A stretch of 40,119 bases of DNA. It comes from an uncultured Acetatifactor sp. GTDB taxonomy: Bacteria; Bacillota; Clostridia; Lachnospirales; Lachnospiraceae. Below, in pieces: positions 8,078-16,742 of this stretch. The translations under genes and the position numbers were made by a program. The first letter of the stretch is position 1, and each line of letters opens with the position of its first letter. The notes under the pieces are model-generated. The model was given only the letters and a program-made list of their open reading frames with translations. It made no database searches and was not told the DNA's origin. The stretch spans positions 1-40,119 of the forward strand of contig CAJUTJ010000150.1 of the NCBI GenBank assembly GCA_910589655.1, in the 5' to 3' direction.

Positions 8078-8608
8078 ATGAAGGATCAATTATTGGCGGC
8101 AATGGAGGCGATTACAAAAAATGACAAGGATGCTGTGGCGGCTGCTGCGGAGGAGGTAAAAAAGCTGCCGAGAACTGCTGAGGGGCTGTTTGACACGGGC
8201 AGTGTGGACGCGGACTGTTTTGAGGCGGCAAGATGGGTATATCCGGTTTATGCTTATTATGAGACTGAGTGTAATAAGAAAGAGTGCTATCCCGAGCTTC
8301 TAAAACAGATGGAACTGCTGGATGCCAAGAGGAAGAGCGCGGCTTCCATGGAAAAGACCGCCTGCTTTTTGGATGCCTTGATTCATACCATTGACAATGT
8401 TTCACCTCAGCTTTATGAGTACTACATAGAATTGGCGGATCTTTTTAAAGCCGTTGTAAAAGAGACGGCAGCAGACTATTACAAGGACGGAAGATTTACG
8501 GACGGATCTGCCGGTGAGGCAGAAGCAGAGAAGATGATCCGCGCAGCCATTGCCCATGCCGGTGAGACATATGTGCTTCTTGCGGAAAAATATGCGGATT
8601 ATATGTAG
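8078..8608 (+). CDS. Unrecognised helical 176-residue protein
   Basis: Not firmly recognised. It is 176 residues, predicted almost entirely alpha-helical, soluble, without signal peptide. TAGGAGG lies before the ATG. Segments such as WVYPVYAYYETECNKKECY and YYIELADLFKAVVKETAADY faintly recall the helical hairpins of GH88/GH105 unsaturated-uronyl hydrolases, which would fit the pectin context. It is only half their length and I see no catalytic aspartate motif, so the likeness may be chance. It is followed after 166 bases by the GH28 gene. Confidence 0.8.
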   Translation: MKDQLLAAMEAITKNDKDAVAAAAEEVKKLPRTAEGLFDTGSVDADCFEAARWVYPVYAYYETECNKKECYPELLKQMELLDAKRKSAASMEKTACFLDALIHTIDNVSPQLYEYYIELADLFKAVVKETAADYYKDGRFTDGSAGEAEAEKMIRAAIAHAGETYVLLAEKYADYM

Positions 8609-8774
8609 GGAAGGGACAGAACAGGAAAACAAAACAGTCCCGGAACAGGTAAATAGAAAACAGCCCCGGACCGGAAACGCTCGGAAGCGGTTTTTGGTGA
8701 GTTAGCAGCAAAATATCACTTCCTTCGAAAAGGGCGTTGCAGGAAGGGGACAAAACCGGAATAGGAGAAAGATT

Positions 8775-10331
8775 ATGGACATTATTCATGTAATGAACAC
8801 AGCCAGAAGCGTCGTTATCGAAATAAAGGACGGAGGGCGATACTATACGAAAAAGCCTTACCGCGTGCTGCTCAACGGAGAGGAAAAGCTGACTGCGGAG
8901 AAGACCATTGTTTCTCTGTATGGATTGAAACCGGACACGGAGTATCAAGTGGAAGTATGGGACGGCGCCGAGAAAGCGGGAAGACTGACATTTCGGACGG
9001 ATTATGAATTTGTGACACTTGACGTAAAGAGATTCGGCGCCAGAGGCGACGGAGAACAGGATGACACTCATCACATTCAGGCGGCTATTCTTGCCTGTCC
9101 CGAGCACAGCCGTGTGCTGATTCCGAAAGGAGTTTACCGGATTACCTCTCTGTTCTTAAAGAGCCATACGCGGATCGAACTGGCAGAAGGAGCGGAGTTG
9201 AAAGCTTTTACGGAGCCGGAGAAATTTCCTGTTTTTCCCGGATGGATCGAGAGCTACGACGAAACCGACGGTTATAATTTGGGCAGCTGGGAAGGAAATC
9301 CTTTAAACATGTACACCGGTATTATCTGCGGGGTGAATGTGGAGGATGTAGTGATCTACGGACAGGGAACCGTCAACGGCAATGCTTCCAAAGAGGACTG
9401 GTGGAAGATGCCCATGAACTATAAGGAAAGCTTTCGTCCCCGTCTGTTCTTTATCAACAATTGCAGACAGATCACTATGGCGGGAGTGAAGGTATGTAAT
9501 TCTCCTTCATGGACACTGCATCCCTATTTCAGTGAAGATTTAAAGCTGATTGACTTGTTTGTCTCCAACCCTGCCGATTCACCAAACACCGATGGGTGCG
9601 ATCCGGAATCCTGCAAAAACGTAGATATACTGGGGGTTCATTTCTCTGTGGGTGATGACTGCATCGCTGTAAAGAGCGGCAAGATTTATATGGGAAAGAA
9701 ATATAAAACTCCATCGGAAAATATCCGTATCCGCCAGTGTCTTATGGAGGACGGGCATGGTGCGGTTACATTGGGAAGCGAGATGGCGGGCGGCGTTGTC
9801 AACCTCACTGTGGAAGACTGTATTTTCCGCCGCACGGACAGAGGTCTGCGCATTAAAACCAGACGCGGCAGAGGTAAAGATGCCGTGATAGACGGTATCA
9901 CATTCCGAAATCTGGATTTGGATCATGTGATGACTCCGCTGGTTGCGAACTCTTTCTACTTCTGTGATCCGGACGGCCATACGCCGTATGTGCAGTCCAG
10001 AGATTTGTATCCTGTGGATGACAGGACGCCCTCTATTAAAAAGATGGTGTTCGAAAACTTGGAGTGTACCAACTGCCATGTGGCCGCAGCGTTTTTTGAA
10101 GGGCTTCCCGAGCAGAAAATCGAGGAGATTGTCCTGAAAAATGTTTCCGTCAGCTATGCGGAAAATCCCAAGGAGGATGTTCCGGCCATGTCCGAGACTG
10201 TGCCTAGAAGCACCAAGAGGGGGCTGTTTGCAAGCAATATCAGGAAGCTGACTCTGGAAAATGTAAAAATCACGGGACAGACGGGAGAGGCTTATGAGTT
10301 CATCGGAGTGGATGAATTGGACGAAAGCTAG
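8775..10331 (+). CDS. GH28 polygalacturonase, cytoplasmic
   Basis: Hydrolyses alpha-1,4-galacturonan. The 518-residue protein has an N-terminal fibronectin-III-like segment (about 1-78) and a parallel beta-helix starting at VKRFGARGDG (84-93). All GH28 active-site signatures are present: NTD (271-273), GDD (293-295), GHG (327-329) and RIK (359-361), which include the catalytic aspartates. There is no signal peptide, so it probably acts in the cytoplasm as an exo-type enzyme on imported oligogalacturonides, as many clostridial GH28 enzymes seem to. The RBS TAGGAG lies seven bases before the ATG. A sugar isomerase-like gene follows 48 bases later, and the product would feed UxaC. Confidence 0.95.
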   Translation: MDIIHVMNTARSVVIEIKDGGRYYTKKPYRVLLNGEEKLTAEKTIVSLYGLKPDTEYQVEVWDGAEKAGRLTFRTDYEFVTLDVKRFGARGDGEQDDTHHIQAAILACPEHSRVLIPKGVYRITSLFLKSHTRIELAEGAELKAFTEPEKFPVFPGWIESYDETDGYNLGSWEGNPLNMYTGIICGVNVEDVVIYGQGTVNGNASKEDWWKMPMNYKESFRPRLFFINNCRQITMAGVKVCNSPSWTLHPYFSEDLKLIDLFVSNPADSPNTDGCDPESCKNVDILGVHFSVGDDCIAVKSGKIYMGKKYKTPSENIRIRQCLMEDGHGAVTLGSEMAGGVVNLTVEDCIFRRTDRGLRIKTRRGRGKDAVIDGITFRNLDLDHVMTPLVANSFYFCDPDGHTPYVQSRDLYPVDDRTPSIKKMVFENLECTNCHVAAAFFEGLPEQKIEEIVLKNVSVSYAENPKEDVPAMSETVPRSTKRGLFASNIRKLTLENVKITGQTGEAYEFIGVDELDES

Positions 10332-10379
10332 AAACGATTTTTCTATTACTTGTCAATCAATGAAACGGAGGAAAGAAGT

Positions 10380-11216
10380 ATGCAGTTAGGAATCAGATTA
10401 CATGACACAACAAAGCTTCCCTTTGCGGAGCGCATCGCAGACGTACATAATTTGGGATTTGAGTGCGGACATTTGGCTCTGGCAAAGGTGATTGATGAAT
10501 TCCCCACCACCGATGAGGCTATGACTCCCGGGCTGGCCATGTATATTAAAAATGTATTTGCCAAAAATGAAGTGGATATCGCTGTGTTGGGCTGCTATCT
10601 GAATCTGGCAGACCCCAATAAAGAGCAGCTGGCCATGACGGTTCACCGCTATATGGCACATATCCGCTTTGCCTCATGGCTGGGCTGCGGCGTGGTCGGA
10701 ACGGAGACAGGCGCTCCCAATGAGACATATACGTTTACTCCCGAATGCCATACGGAGGAGGCTTTGCAATTATTTATCAACAATGTCCGCCCCATTGTAA
10801 AATATGCCGAGCAGATGGGCGTGGTGTTCGCCATTGAGCCTGTATACCGCCATATAGTCTCCACTCCCAAGAGGGCTAGAAAGGTACTGGACGAGATCGC
10901 TTCCCCGAATCTGCAGATTATATTTGATCCGGTGAATATGCTTGATATATCAAATTATCAGGACAGAGAATCTATCTTTGCGGAGGCAATCGAGCTCCTT
11001 GGATCTGATATTGCAATGGTTCATTTGAAGGACTTTGTGGTAGGAGACGGAAAGCTGAATTCCGTGGGCTGCGGTTTGGGTGAGATGGATTACACGCAGG
11101 TGCTGAAGTTTATGAAGGAGAGAAAGCCGTATATCCATGCAACGCTGGAGGATACCAAGCCTGAGAACAATCAGCAGGTGAAGAATTTCATTCTGCAGAA
11201 ATATGCAGAGGTTTAA
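10380..11216 (+). CDS. Sugar phosphate isomerase/epimerase-like TIM barrel protein
   Basis: A 278-residue protein of the xylose isomerase-like TIM barrel family (AP_endonuc_2 superfamily). The usual metal ligands can be seen: Glu143 (FAIEP), Asp173 (IIFDP), His205 (MVHLKDF) and Glu247 (ATLED). The frame is open 30 bases upstream, but GGAGGA just before 10380 fixes the start. It directly follows the polygalacturonase gene, probably in one transcript, so a uronate or pectin-derived sugar is the likely substrate. Members of this family act on many sugars, so the exact reaction cannot be read from sequence. Confidence 0.88.
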   Translation: MQLGIRLHDTTKLPFAERIADVHNLGFECGHLALAKVIDEFPTTDEAMTPGLAMYIKNVFAKNEVDIAVLGCYLNLADPNKEQLAMTVHRYMAHIRFASWLGCGVVGTETGAPNETYTFTPECHTEEALQLFINNVRPIVKYAEQMGVVFAIEPVYRHIVSTPKRARKVLDEIASPNLQIIFDPVNMLDISNYQDRESIFAEAIELLGSDIAMVHLKDFVVGDGKLNSVGCGLGEMDYTQVLKFMKERKPYIHATLEDTKPENNQQVKNFILQKYAEV

Positions 11217-11246
11217 CGGGGCTTCCTTGATTCCCTCGGGCAATGA

Positions 11247-11275
11247 GCCAAGTGGCTGCAAAGCAGACACTTGGC
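11247..11275. other. Hairpin after the isomerase gene
   Basis: GCCAAGTG (11247-11254) and CACTTGGC (11268-11275) form an 8-bp stem with a 13-base loop. No T run follows, so it is probably an mRNA 3' structure before the terminator at 11351. Confidence 0.4.
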
Positions 11276-11350
11276 GAATGCCGCCGGAGACGCTTTTGAT
11301 TTGGTATGTATTCTAAACTTTTGCCTGTCAGAGAATGACAAAGCCAGCCG

Positions 11351-11384
11351 GCTCCGTTAACGGTCAAGATGAACGGAGCTTTTA
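11351..11384 (+). terminator. Intrinsic terminator of the pectin gene group
   Basis: GCTCCGTT (11351-11358) pairs with AACGGAGC (11372-11379), followed by TTTTA. It lies just before the next gene, which must have its own promoter or depend on read-through. Confidence 0.7.
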
Positions 11385-11398
11385 TATTGGAGTGAATC

Positions 11399-12172
11399 AT
11401 GATGGGAAATTTTGAAAAAACTTTTGATAATTCTGCAGCGGATTATGATAAAAGTCGTCCGATGTATGTAAAAGAGATATATGAGGAGATATTTAACTAC
11501 AAACAAATAAATCAAGATAGCCATGTTCTTGAAATCGGCACGGGAACAGGAAAAGCGGCGCAGCCATTTCTTGATGCTCATTGCCGCTTTGTTGGAATTG
11601 AACCGGGAGAGAACCTTGCGGCTTTGGCAAAAGAGAAATTCCGGAAATATACAAATTTTTCGTTATATAATCAAATCTTGCAAGATTATATATGTGCAGA
11701 TAATTCTTTTGATTTAATATATGCGGCTACTGCATTTCACTGGATTCCGGAAGAATACGGCTACGGGAGAGTTTATAATCTGTTGAAAAGCGGCGGTGTG
11801 TTTGCCCGTTTCGCCTATCATGCCGGCAGCGATAAAGGACGCAGAGCATTGACGGATGAAATACAGGAACTTTATCGGAAATATATGCATCAAGAGAGCA
11901 ATCCCGTTGAGTTCGGCGAAACGGATGCAAAAAGGCTGGCTGATAAAGCGCTTGCCTACGGATTTACTGATGTAAAATATATGTTGTACCATACGACAAA
12001 AGATTTCACGGCGGACGAATATATATCGCTGCTGAGAACATATCCGGATCACATGAGGTTGGAATCAGTCCCCCGCGAAAAATTATTTGAAGGAATTTTC
12101 CGTGCCATAGTAAACAGCGGTGGAATCATGACGGTATATTATACAATGGATTTGGAGCTGGCGAGAAAGTAA
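11399..12172 (+). CDS. Class I SAM-dependent methyltransferase
   Basis: A 257-residue methyltransferase with the SAM-binding motif VLEIGTGTGKA at about residues 43-53, an acidic residue after the second strand (GIEPGENL), and an AATAFHWIPEE segment typical of the Methyltransf_11/25 group that includes trans-aconitate methyltransferase-like proteins. The substrate is unknown. The ATG at 11399 is followed directly by a second ATG; GGAG lies seven bases before the first. Codon use is more AT-rich than in its neighbours, which may indicate transfer. It sits alone between a terminator and the ATPase gene, with no clear functional link to either. Confidence 0.88.
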   Translation: MMGNFEKTFDNSAADYDKSRPMYVKEIYEEIFNYKQINQDSHVLEIGTGTGKAAQPFLDAHCRFVGIEPGENLAALAKEKFRKYTNFSLYNQILQDYICADNSFDLIYAATAFHWIPEEYGYGRVYNLLKSGGVFARFAYHAGSDKGRRALTDEIQELYRKYMHQESNPVEFGETDAKRLADKALAYGFTDVKYMLYHTTKDFTADEYISLLRTYPDHMRLESVPREKLFEGIFRAIVNSGGIMTVYYTMDLELARK

Positions 12173-12230
12173 ATTCCGGTGGTGCCTAAACAACCGTTGC
12201 CACAAGCACAAAGGAAATAAGCGGGAAGCT

Positions 12231-12280
12231 CCGTGACCGGTAACATATGCACGGGAAACGCAAAGCAGCGGTTTCGTCCA
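12231..12280. repeat. Partial copy H of the dispersed palindromic element
   Basis: GTGACCGGTAAC, then TGCACGGGAAACGCAAAG and CAGCGGTTTCG, match the reverse complement of the core of copies A and B with several changes. The 12173-12358 spacer holds nothing else recognisable. Confidence 0.55.
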
Positions 12281-12358
12281 CGGCCTTTTTGAAACAAAAT
12301 TTAGAGGGCAGCATTTCCAAATATACTCTAATATGAAAGAGAACTGAGGAGGATATAC

Positions 12359-13216
12359 ATGGTTTATTTATCGCATTTTACCTTCCCCACCGGAGAGCAG
12401 GAAACTGATTTTTTCTGGGGAGAGAAGCGGACCTGCTATGACTCGTTTTATCCTTTCCGGATCCTGTCCCAACGGAATCTCCGGATGCTGGACTTTGAAA
12501 CGGTGACGATTCTCTACGGAGGCAACGGTTCCGGCAAGACTACGGCGCTGAATATAATCGGAGAGACCTTGGGACTGCAGAGGGATACTTTGTATAACCG
12601 CAGCAGCTTTTTTGAAACATACTGTAAGCTGTGTGATTTTGAGACTCGACAGCCGGTTCCGAAGCAAAGCAGGATTATTACCAGTGATGATGTTTTTGAT
12701 TTTATGCTGAATCTGCGATCGCTGAATGAAGGAATTGACAGGAAGCGGGAGGATATGTTTGAGGAATACTTGGAGAATAAGTATTCTCATTTCCGGATGC
12801 GGTCTCTGGAGGACTACGAACAACTGAAAAAAGTGGTTCAGGCGCGTTCCAAGACCCAGTCCAAATATGTGCGTGCCAATCTGATGGACAATGTGCGGGA
12901 GCATTCCAACGGGGAGAGCGCCTTTTTGTATTTTTCGGAAAAGATACAGGAGAACGGGCTTTATCTTTTGGACGAGCCGGAGAACAGCTTATCGCCTCAG
13001 CGTCAACAGGAGCTGCTGCGTTTTTTGGAAGATTCCGCCCGTTTTTTTGGATGTCAGTTTGTCATGGCTACTCATTCCCCCTTCCTGTTGTCTATGCGGG
13101 GGGCGAAAATCTATGATCTGGACGAGGATCCGGTGGACGTGAAGCGTTGGACGGAGCTTTCAAATGTCAAAGCGTATTATGAATTTTTTAAAAAACATGA
13201 GGAAGAGTTTTACTGA
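12359..13216 (+). CDS. Small ABC-type ATPase (COG3910-like)
   Basis: A 285-residue soluble ATPase of the AAA_15/AAA_21 type found in SMC- and OLD-like proteins. Walker A is GGNGSGKTT (54-62), the ABC signature SNGES (183-187), Walker B YLLDEPE (202-208), and the switch histidine lies in MATHSP (236-241). The region between (80-180) is the short helical insert. No nuclease or TOPRIM domain is attached, so it is not a full OLD or RloC protein. GAGGAGG precedes the ATG. The cellular role is unknown; related stand-alone ATPases are common chromosomal genes, so I do not call it a defence protein. Confidence 0.88.
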   Translation: MVYLSHFTFPTGEQETDFFWGEKRTCYDSFYPFRILSQRNLRMLDFETVTILYGGNGSGKTTALNIIGETLGLQRDTLYNRSSFFETYCKLCDFETRQPVPKQSRIITSDDVFDFMLNLRSLNEGIDRKREDMFEEYLENKYSHFRMRSLEDYEQLKKVVQARSKTQSKYVRANLMDNVREHSNGESAFLYFSEKIQENGLYLLDEPENSLSPQRQQELLRFLEDSARFFGCQFVMATHSPFLLSMRGAKIYDLDEDPVDVKRWTELSNVKAYYEFFKKHEEEFY

Positions 13217-13242
13217 AAACCCAAGGGGAGGTCTGGCTTACA

Positions 13243-13384
13243 GTAACAGTTCAGGCAGGTCACTGAACCGTTACAATAATGCACACAAAACGCGGAAAGA
13301 ATGCGTTTTGGCGCCCGCATGTCTCGCAAAATCGCATAAAGACGTGATTTTGACCTCACGGGAGGGGTTGTCTGAACTGTTACG
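13243..13384. repeat. Palindromic element, second subfamily, copy F
   Basis: Bounded by GTAACAGTTCAGGCAGGTCA on the left and TCTGAACTGTTAC on the right, with an inner AAAACGC/GCGTTTT hairpin. It shares the layout of copies A-D but has a different core. A partial inverted copy is at 20420-20503. It falls just after the ATPase gene. Confidence 0.7.
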
Positions 13385-13453
13385 GCTTGCATTCTAAATA
13401 GGCGGGAAATGCCGTAGATAAAGTTGCGGGACAACTCTTGGATATGTTATGCT

Positions 13454-13615
13454 AGAGCGTGTTTGAAAATTCATTCCTGACATCTGCACGCCCCACTTTG
13501 CGTGATATTTTCGCCAAATTCAAGTTACATAGCCCGCTATGCGCCCTTCATTTGGCACAAATCTCCCACAAATTGTGACACACATCTGCCAGAAAGCAAT
13601 TTTCAAACACGCTCT
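13454..13615. mobile_element. MITE-like element with 18-bp perfect inverted ends
   Basis: AGAGCGTGTTTGAAAATT (13454-13471) is exactly inverted at 13598-13615. The 162-bp interior has no gene. The last 40 bases recur at 33600-33640 with two differences, showing that the element is dispersed. With copy F it fills the 13217-13704 spacer. Confidence 0.75.
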
Positions 13616-13704
13616 GGAACATAGTTTACAGCTAATATTTGAGCCCTGTGCCGCGTATTGTGTATACGCAAAGTCAGAGGGCGATAGGAAAGGTATGATA
13701 GGAA

Positions 13705-15216
13705 ATGTACAAAGACGGCAAGATTTATATGGGACTGGACGACAGTGGAAATGAAGTTACAATGCAGCTTAATATGAGCAACCGTCATGGTTTGATCGCA
13801 GGCGCCAGCGGCACCGGCAAGACCATTACCATGAAGACTATGGCGGAATCTTTTTCCGATGCGGGAGTCCCTGTATTTATGTGCGATGTGAAAGGGGATG
13901 TATCCGGCCTTGCTTCTCCCGGAGTGCCCTCCGAGAGTATGGAGAAGAGAATTGATAAATTCGGCATCAGGGATAGTTTTGAATATAAATCTTATCCCGT
14001 GTGCTTTTGGGACATCTATCAGGAGAAGGGACATTCCGTGCGGGCTACCGTCTCCGATATGGGGCCGGAGCTTTTGTCACGCATTTTGGGTTTGACAGCG
14101 GTGCAGGAAGGTGTTCTGAACATTGTGTTCCGGATTGCCGATGACAGAGGATTGCTGTTGATTGATCTAAAGGATCTGCGTGCCGTTTTGAATTATGTAT
14201 CCGAGCACAGGGCGGAGTATGTGGCTTCTTACGGCAATATGTCCACTCAATCCATCGGTGGAATACTCCGTGCGCTGCTTCCTCTGGAGAATCAAGGCGG
14301 GGAACTGTTCTTCGGCGAGCCGCCGCTGGATATTTTTGACTGGATGCGCACCGACGGAAACGGAAAGGGAATTATAAACATTTTGGACAGCGTAAAGCTG
14401 GTGCGAAACCCCACTCTTTATGCCGGCTTTATGTTGTGGATGATGGCTGAGCTGTTCGAAAGTCTGCCCGAGGCGGGTGATCTGGAGAAACCGAAGCTGG
14501 TATTTTTCTTTGATGAGGCGCACATGCTGTTTTCCGATGCACCCAAGGTATTGGTACAGAAAATAGAGCAGATGGTAAAGCTGATCCGTTCCAAAGGCGT
14601 GGGTATTTATTTCGTGACCCAGAGCCCCGGCGATATTCCGGACGGCGTGCTGGCACAGTTGTCCAACCGTGTCCAACATGCTCTCAGGGCATATACACCC
14701 GGAGAACAGAAAGCGGTGAAGGTGGCGGCGCAGTCCTTCCGGGTAAATCCCGCTTTCAAAACGGAAGACGTGATTATGCAGCTGGGAGTGGGCTATGCGC
14801 TGACCTCCTTTCTGGATGAGGAAGGGGTACCGGGTATGGCGCAGCAGACAGCCATTATCTGCCCCCAGAGCCTGATGGGGCCTGTGGATAATGTGGAGAG
14901 GCTGAAACGGATCAACTGCGACGGAATGGAAAAGTATGACGACGGTGTAGATAATATCAGCGCGTATGAAGTTTTGATCCAGCAGTCGGAACTGGAAGAG
15001 GAGCGTGTCCGGTTGGAAAAAGAAAAGGAAGAATTCCGGAAGAAGAAAGAAAAGGAAGAAGCTGCCGCAGCGAAAAAGAAGGAAAAGGAGAAGGAAGCCG
15101 AGGAAAAAAAGAAGGAAAGGGCGGCAGAGCGTAGAAAGGCGCAGATAGAGAGAAGCCTGATCAGTGCGGGCACACAGGTGTTAAAGAGGGGATTGTTTAA
15201 AACCTTGTTTAAATAA
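13705..15216 (+). CDS. HerA-type ATPase, DUF853/YjgR family
   Basis: A 503-residue FtsK/HerA superfamily ATPase of the DUF853 (YjgR-like) family. Walker A GASGTGKT lies at 33-40, the DVKGD motif at 61-65 and Walker B FFFDEAH at 267-273. FVTQSPGDIPDGVL is the sensor region and QHALRAYTP the arginine-finger region typical of HerA. Residues ~432-485 are a highly charged Lys/Glu/Ala coiled coil. HerA proteins move DNA, in some cases with NurA or a defence nuclease, but no partner gene is adjacent. The role of DUF853 proteins is not established. The RBS is modest (AGGAA close before the ATG). Confidence 0.92.
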   Translation: MYKDGKIYMGLDDSGNEVTMQLNMSNRHGLIAGASGTGKTITMKTMAESFSDAGVPVFMCDVKGDVSGLASPGVPSESMEKRIDKFGIRDSFEYKSYPVCFWDIYQEKGHSVRATVSDMGPELLSRILGLTAVQEGVLNIVFRIADDRGLLLIDLKDLRAVLNYVSEHRAEYVASYGNMSTQSIGGILRALLPLENQGGELFFGEPPLDIFDWMRTDGNGKGIINILDSVKLVRNPTLYAGFMLWMMAELFESLPEAGDLEKPKLVFFFDEAHMLFSDAPKVLVQKIEQMVKLIRSKGVGIYFVTQSPGDIPDGVLAQLSNRVQHALRAYTPGEQKAVKVAAQSFRVNPAFKTEDVIMQLGVGYALTSFLDEEGVPGMAQQTAIICPQSLMGPVDNVERLKRINCDGMEKYDDGVDNISAYEVLIQQSELEEERVRLEKEKEEFRKKKEKEEAAAAKKKEKEKEAEEKKKERAAERRKAQIERSLISAGTQVLKRGLFKTLFK

Positions 15217-15383
15217 GTTCGCCGGACCGGTAATTGAGATTGTTTCACCATCCTCCCGGCAAATGGATTATGGTATTTTGCAATTGTAATGAAGCCGGAA
15301 TAAATTGTAACGAAGTCCGCAGAAACAGACTAAAGTATCGGAAAGAGAAAGCCGATATTAATTCATATGAAATATAAGGACAG

Positions 15384-15430
15384 CCACGGATGGTAAAATG
15401 AAATTCTTCATACCACCCGTGGTTTCTTTT
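15384..15430 (+). terminator. Intrinsic terminator
   Basis: CCACGG (15384-15389) pairs with CCGTGG (15417-15422), extended by GGTA/TACC inside, followed by TTTCTTTTT. It ends the HerA-type gene transcript. Confidence 0.75.
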
Positions 15431-15567
15431 TGCGGGAAGGTGCAGACGGATTTACCGGATGCTTTCTGCCGCGTTTCAGTATAAGCAGCCGTTATCGGCA
15501 TATGCTGACGCAGGCAGGATATACTCCCACAGGCAAAAGGCGGAAACAGGAGGGAAGTAGTGTGAAA

Positions 15568-15608
15568 AATACTTCTAAGGCAGCAAAAGACACTGCCTAA
15601 GAAGTATT
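15568..15608. repeat. Perfect 15-bp hairpin, CAGCAAA-loop type
   Basis: 15-base perfect arms (15568-15582, 15594-15608) and an 11-base loop GCAAAAGACAC. The inner stem and loop nearly match the hairpin after uxaA (6985-7025), while the outer stem differs with compensating changes. Confidence 0.7.
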
Positions 15609-15618
15609 AAGTTTCCCA

Positions 15619-15687
15619 AACTGCTGAAGCAGTTAGAAAAACGCGAAAGACAGCGTTTTTCATATCTATTTGAGCCGCTAAAGCGGC
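15619..15687 (+). promoter_or_regulatory. Three consecutive leader hairpins
   Basis: AACTGC/GCAGTT (15619-15634), GAAAAACGC/GCGTTTTTC (15636-15661, ending in a T run, so terminator-like) and GCCGC/GCGGC (15674-15687), immediately before the GGAGG of the next gene. No known riboswitch class is recognised. The layout could attenuate transcription or translation. Confidence 0.45.
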
Positions 15688-15699
15688 ATGGAGGTTATT

Positions 15700-16380
15700 A
15701 TGAGAATTGGCATGGGAGTTGCCCAGTCTGCCGCAAAAACGGCAGCAACAAGTTTCGGCGTAAGGGGAAGCCGTTTTTCCGGACAAGGTTCGGACGCGGT
15801 CAGGGCGGACGGTCAGGGCCGGAAAAATGCGGCGTATCATCTGCTTCAGGAACAGCTGGAAGCGGAGAGCGAAAAGAACGAAAAAGAGAATAATAAGTGG
15901 ACATCTCTGTCGGAGAGCAAACCTTCGGAAGAGTCGGAAGACAGAGGTGAGGCATTAAAAATATATGAGGCGGCGGCTAAGGGTGGTGAGAATCCTATCA
16001 AAAATCTGATTTCCGCTCCCAAGGTTCCTTACGGTCATATGGCAGAAGGCGGAGTGATCGTCTATAACGGAGTAATGTTTGTCTGTGACGAGAAAAGCAA
16101 TAGTATCTGTCTGGGAGATGTGACGGATCCGAAACAGGTTATCAATATTGCTCTTTCCGGCGGAGGGCACCTGAAGGTAAACAGAGCGAATATCGGCCAG
16201 CTGAGCAAAGCCATCGGCATGTTCTCTCCGGAGGATGTGAATTTGATTATGCGGGCCATTCATCAGGACACGAAGCTTCAGTCCATGCAGAAGGAAATCG
16301 AGGATATGGAAGCCGGTGTAGGCGAACAGATTACCTCGAAAGAAAATGAAGCCGGAAAAGAAGATGAGACAAATGAGTAG
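15700..16380 (+). CDS. Unrecognised 226-residue charged protein
   Basis: Not recognised. GGAGG five bases before the ATG at 15700 decides this start over one four codons earlier. The first ~50 residues are Gly/Ser/Ala-rich, and 50-90 are very charged and probably disordered (EKNEKENN, SEESEDRGE). Residues ~95-185 form a compact domain (PYGHMAEGGVIVYNGVMFVCDEKSNS, written here only as landmarks PYGHMAEGG and GVMFVCDE). The C-terminus is again charged. There is no signal peptide or membrane segment. Similar proteins with a disordered start and one small domain occur as single chromosomal genes in Clostridia, but I know no function. Confidence 0.8.
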   Translation: MRIGMGVAQSAAKTAATSFGVRGSRFSGQGSDAVRADGQGRKNAAYHLLQEQLEAESEKNEKENNKWTSLSESKPSEESEDRGEALKIYEAAAKGGENPIKNLISAPKVPYGHMAEGGVIVYNGVMFVCDEKSNSICLGDVTDPKQVINIALSGGGHLKVNRANIGQLSKAIGMFSPEDVNLIMRAIHQDTKLQSMQKEIEDMEAGVGEQITSKENEAGKEDETNE

Positions 16381-16459
16381 TCTGTCCTTACCGGGCAGGC
16401 TTCAAGGACAAATTGTGCATACGTTACCGGTCACGGAGTGGACAGTAAGCGCAGTGATT

Positions 16460-16592
16460 GTTACTGTTCACTCCGTTCACAGTAACTTATGCACAGAAAT
16501 CGCAAAACAGCGATTTCGCGCATGTCTGTCTCGGGTTTATCACGCAGAAACAGCGTGAAAACACCTCGCGGCGACAGCGAGTGAACAGTAAC
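16460..16592. repeat. Dispersed palindromic element, copy C
   Basis: Inverted relative to copies A and B, bounded by GTTACTGTTCACTCC and GTGAACAGTAAC. Its 68-base core (16490-16557) is identical to 21859-21926. A further half-site lies at 16421-16448. Confidence 0.85.
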
Positions 16593-16742
16593 CAGTGATT
16601 TTGCACAGAAAAAAGAACAATGAAAGAGTCTTCCTTTTGGTAAAAAATGGTGGTATGATAACGGAGGAATCCTTTGACGCAAAACGAGACAAACGCGGAG
16701 AGACCGGATTCCGGAGTGTATTTTATCAGAAAGGAAGAAGCT

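Noticed and set aside
12359..15216. ATPase plus HerA-type protein as a two-gene defence system
   Set aside because: They are separated by ~490 bases of repeats, the HerA protein is the DUF853 type and no nuclease domain is present in either, so a joint defence role is not supported.
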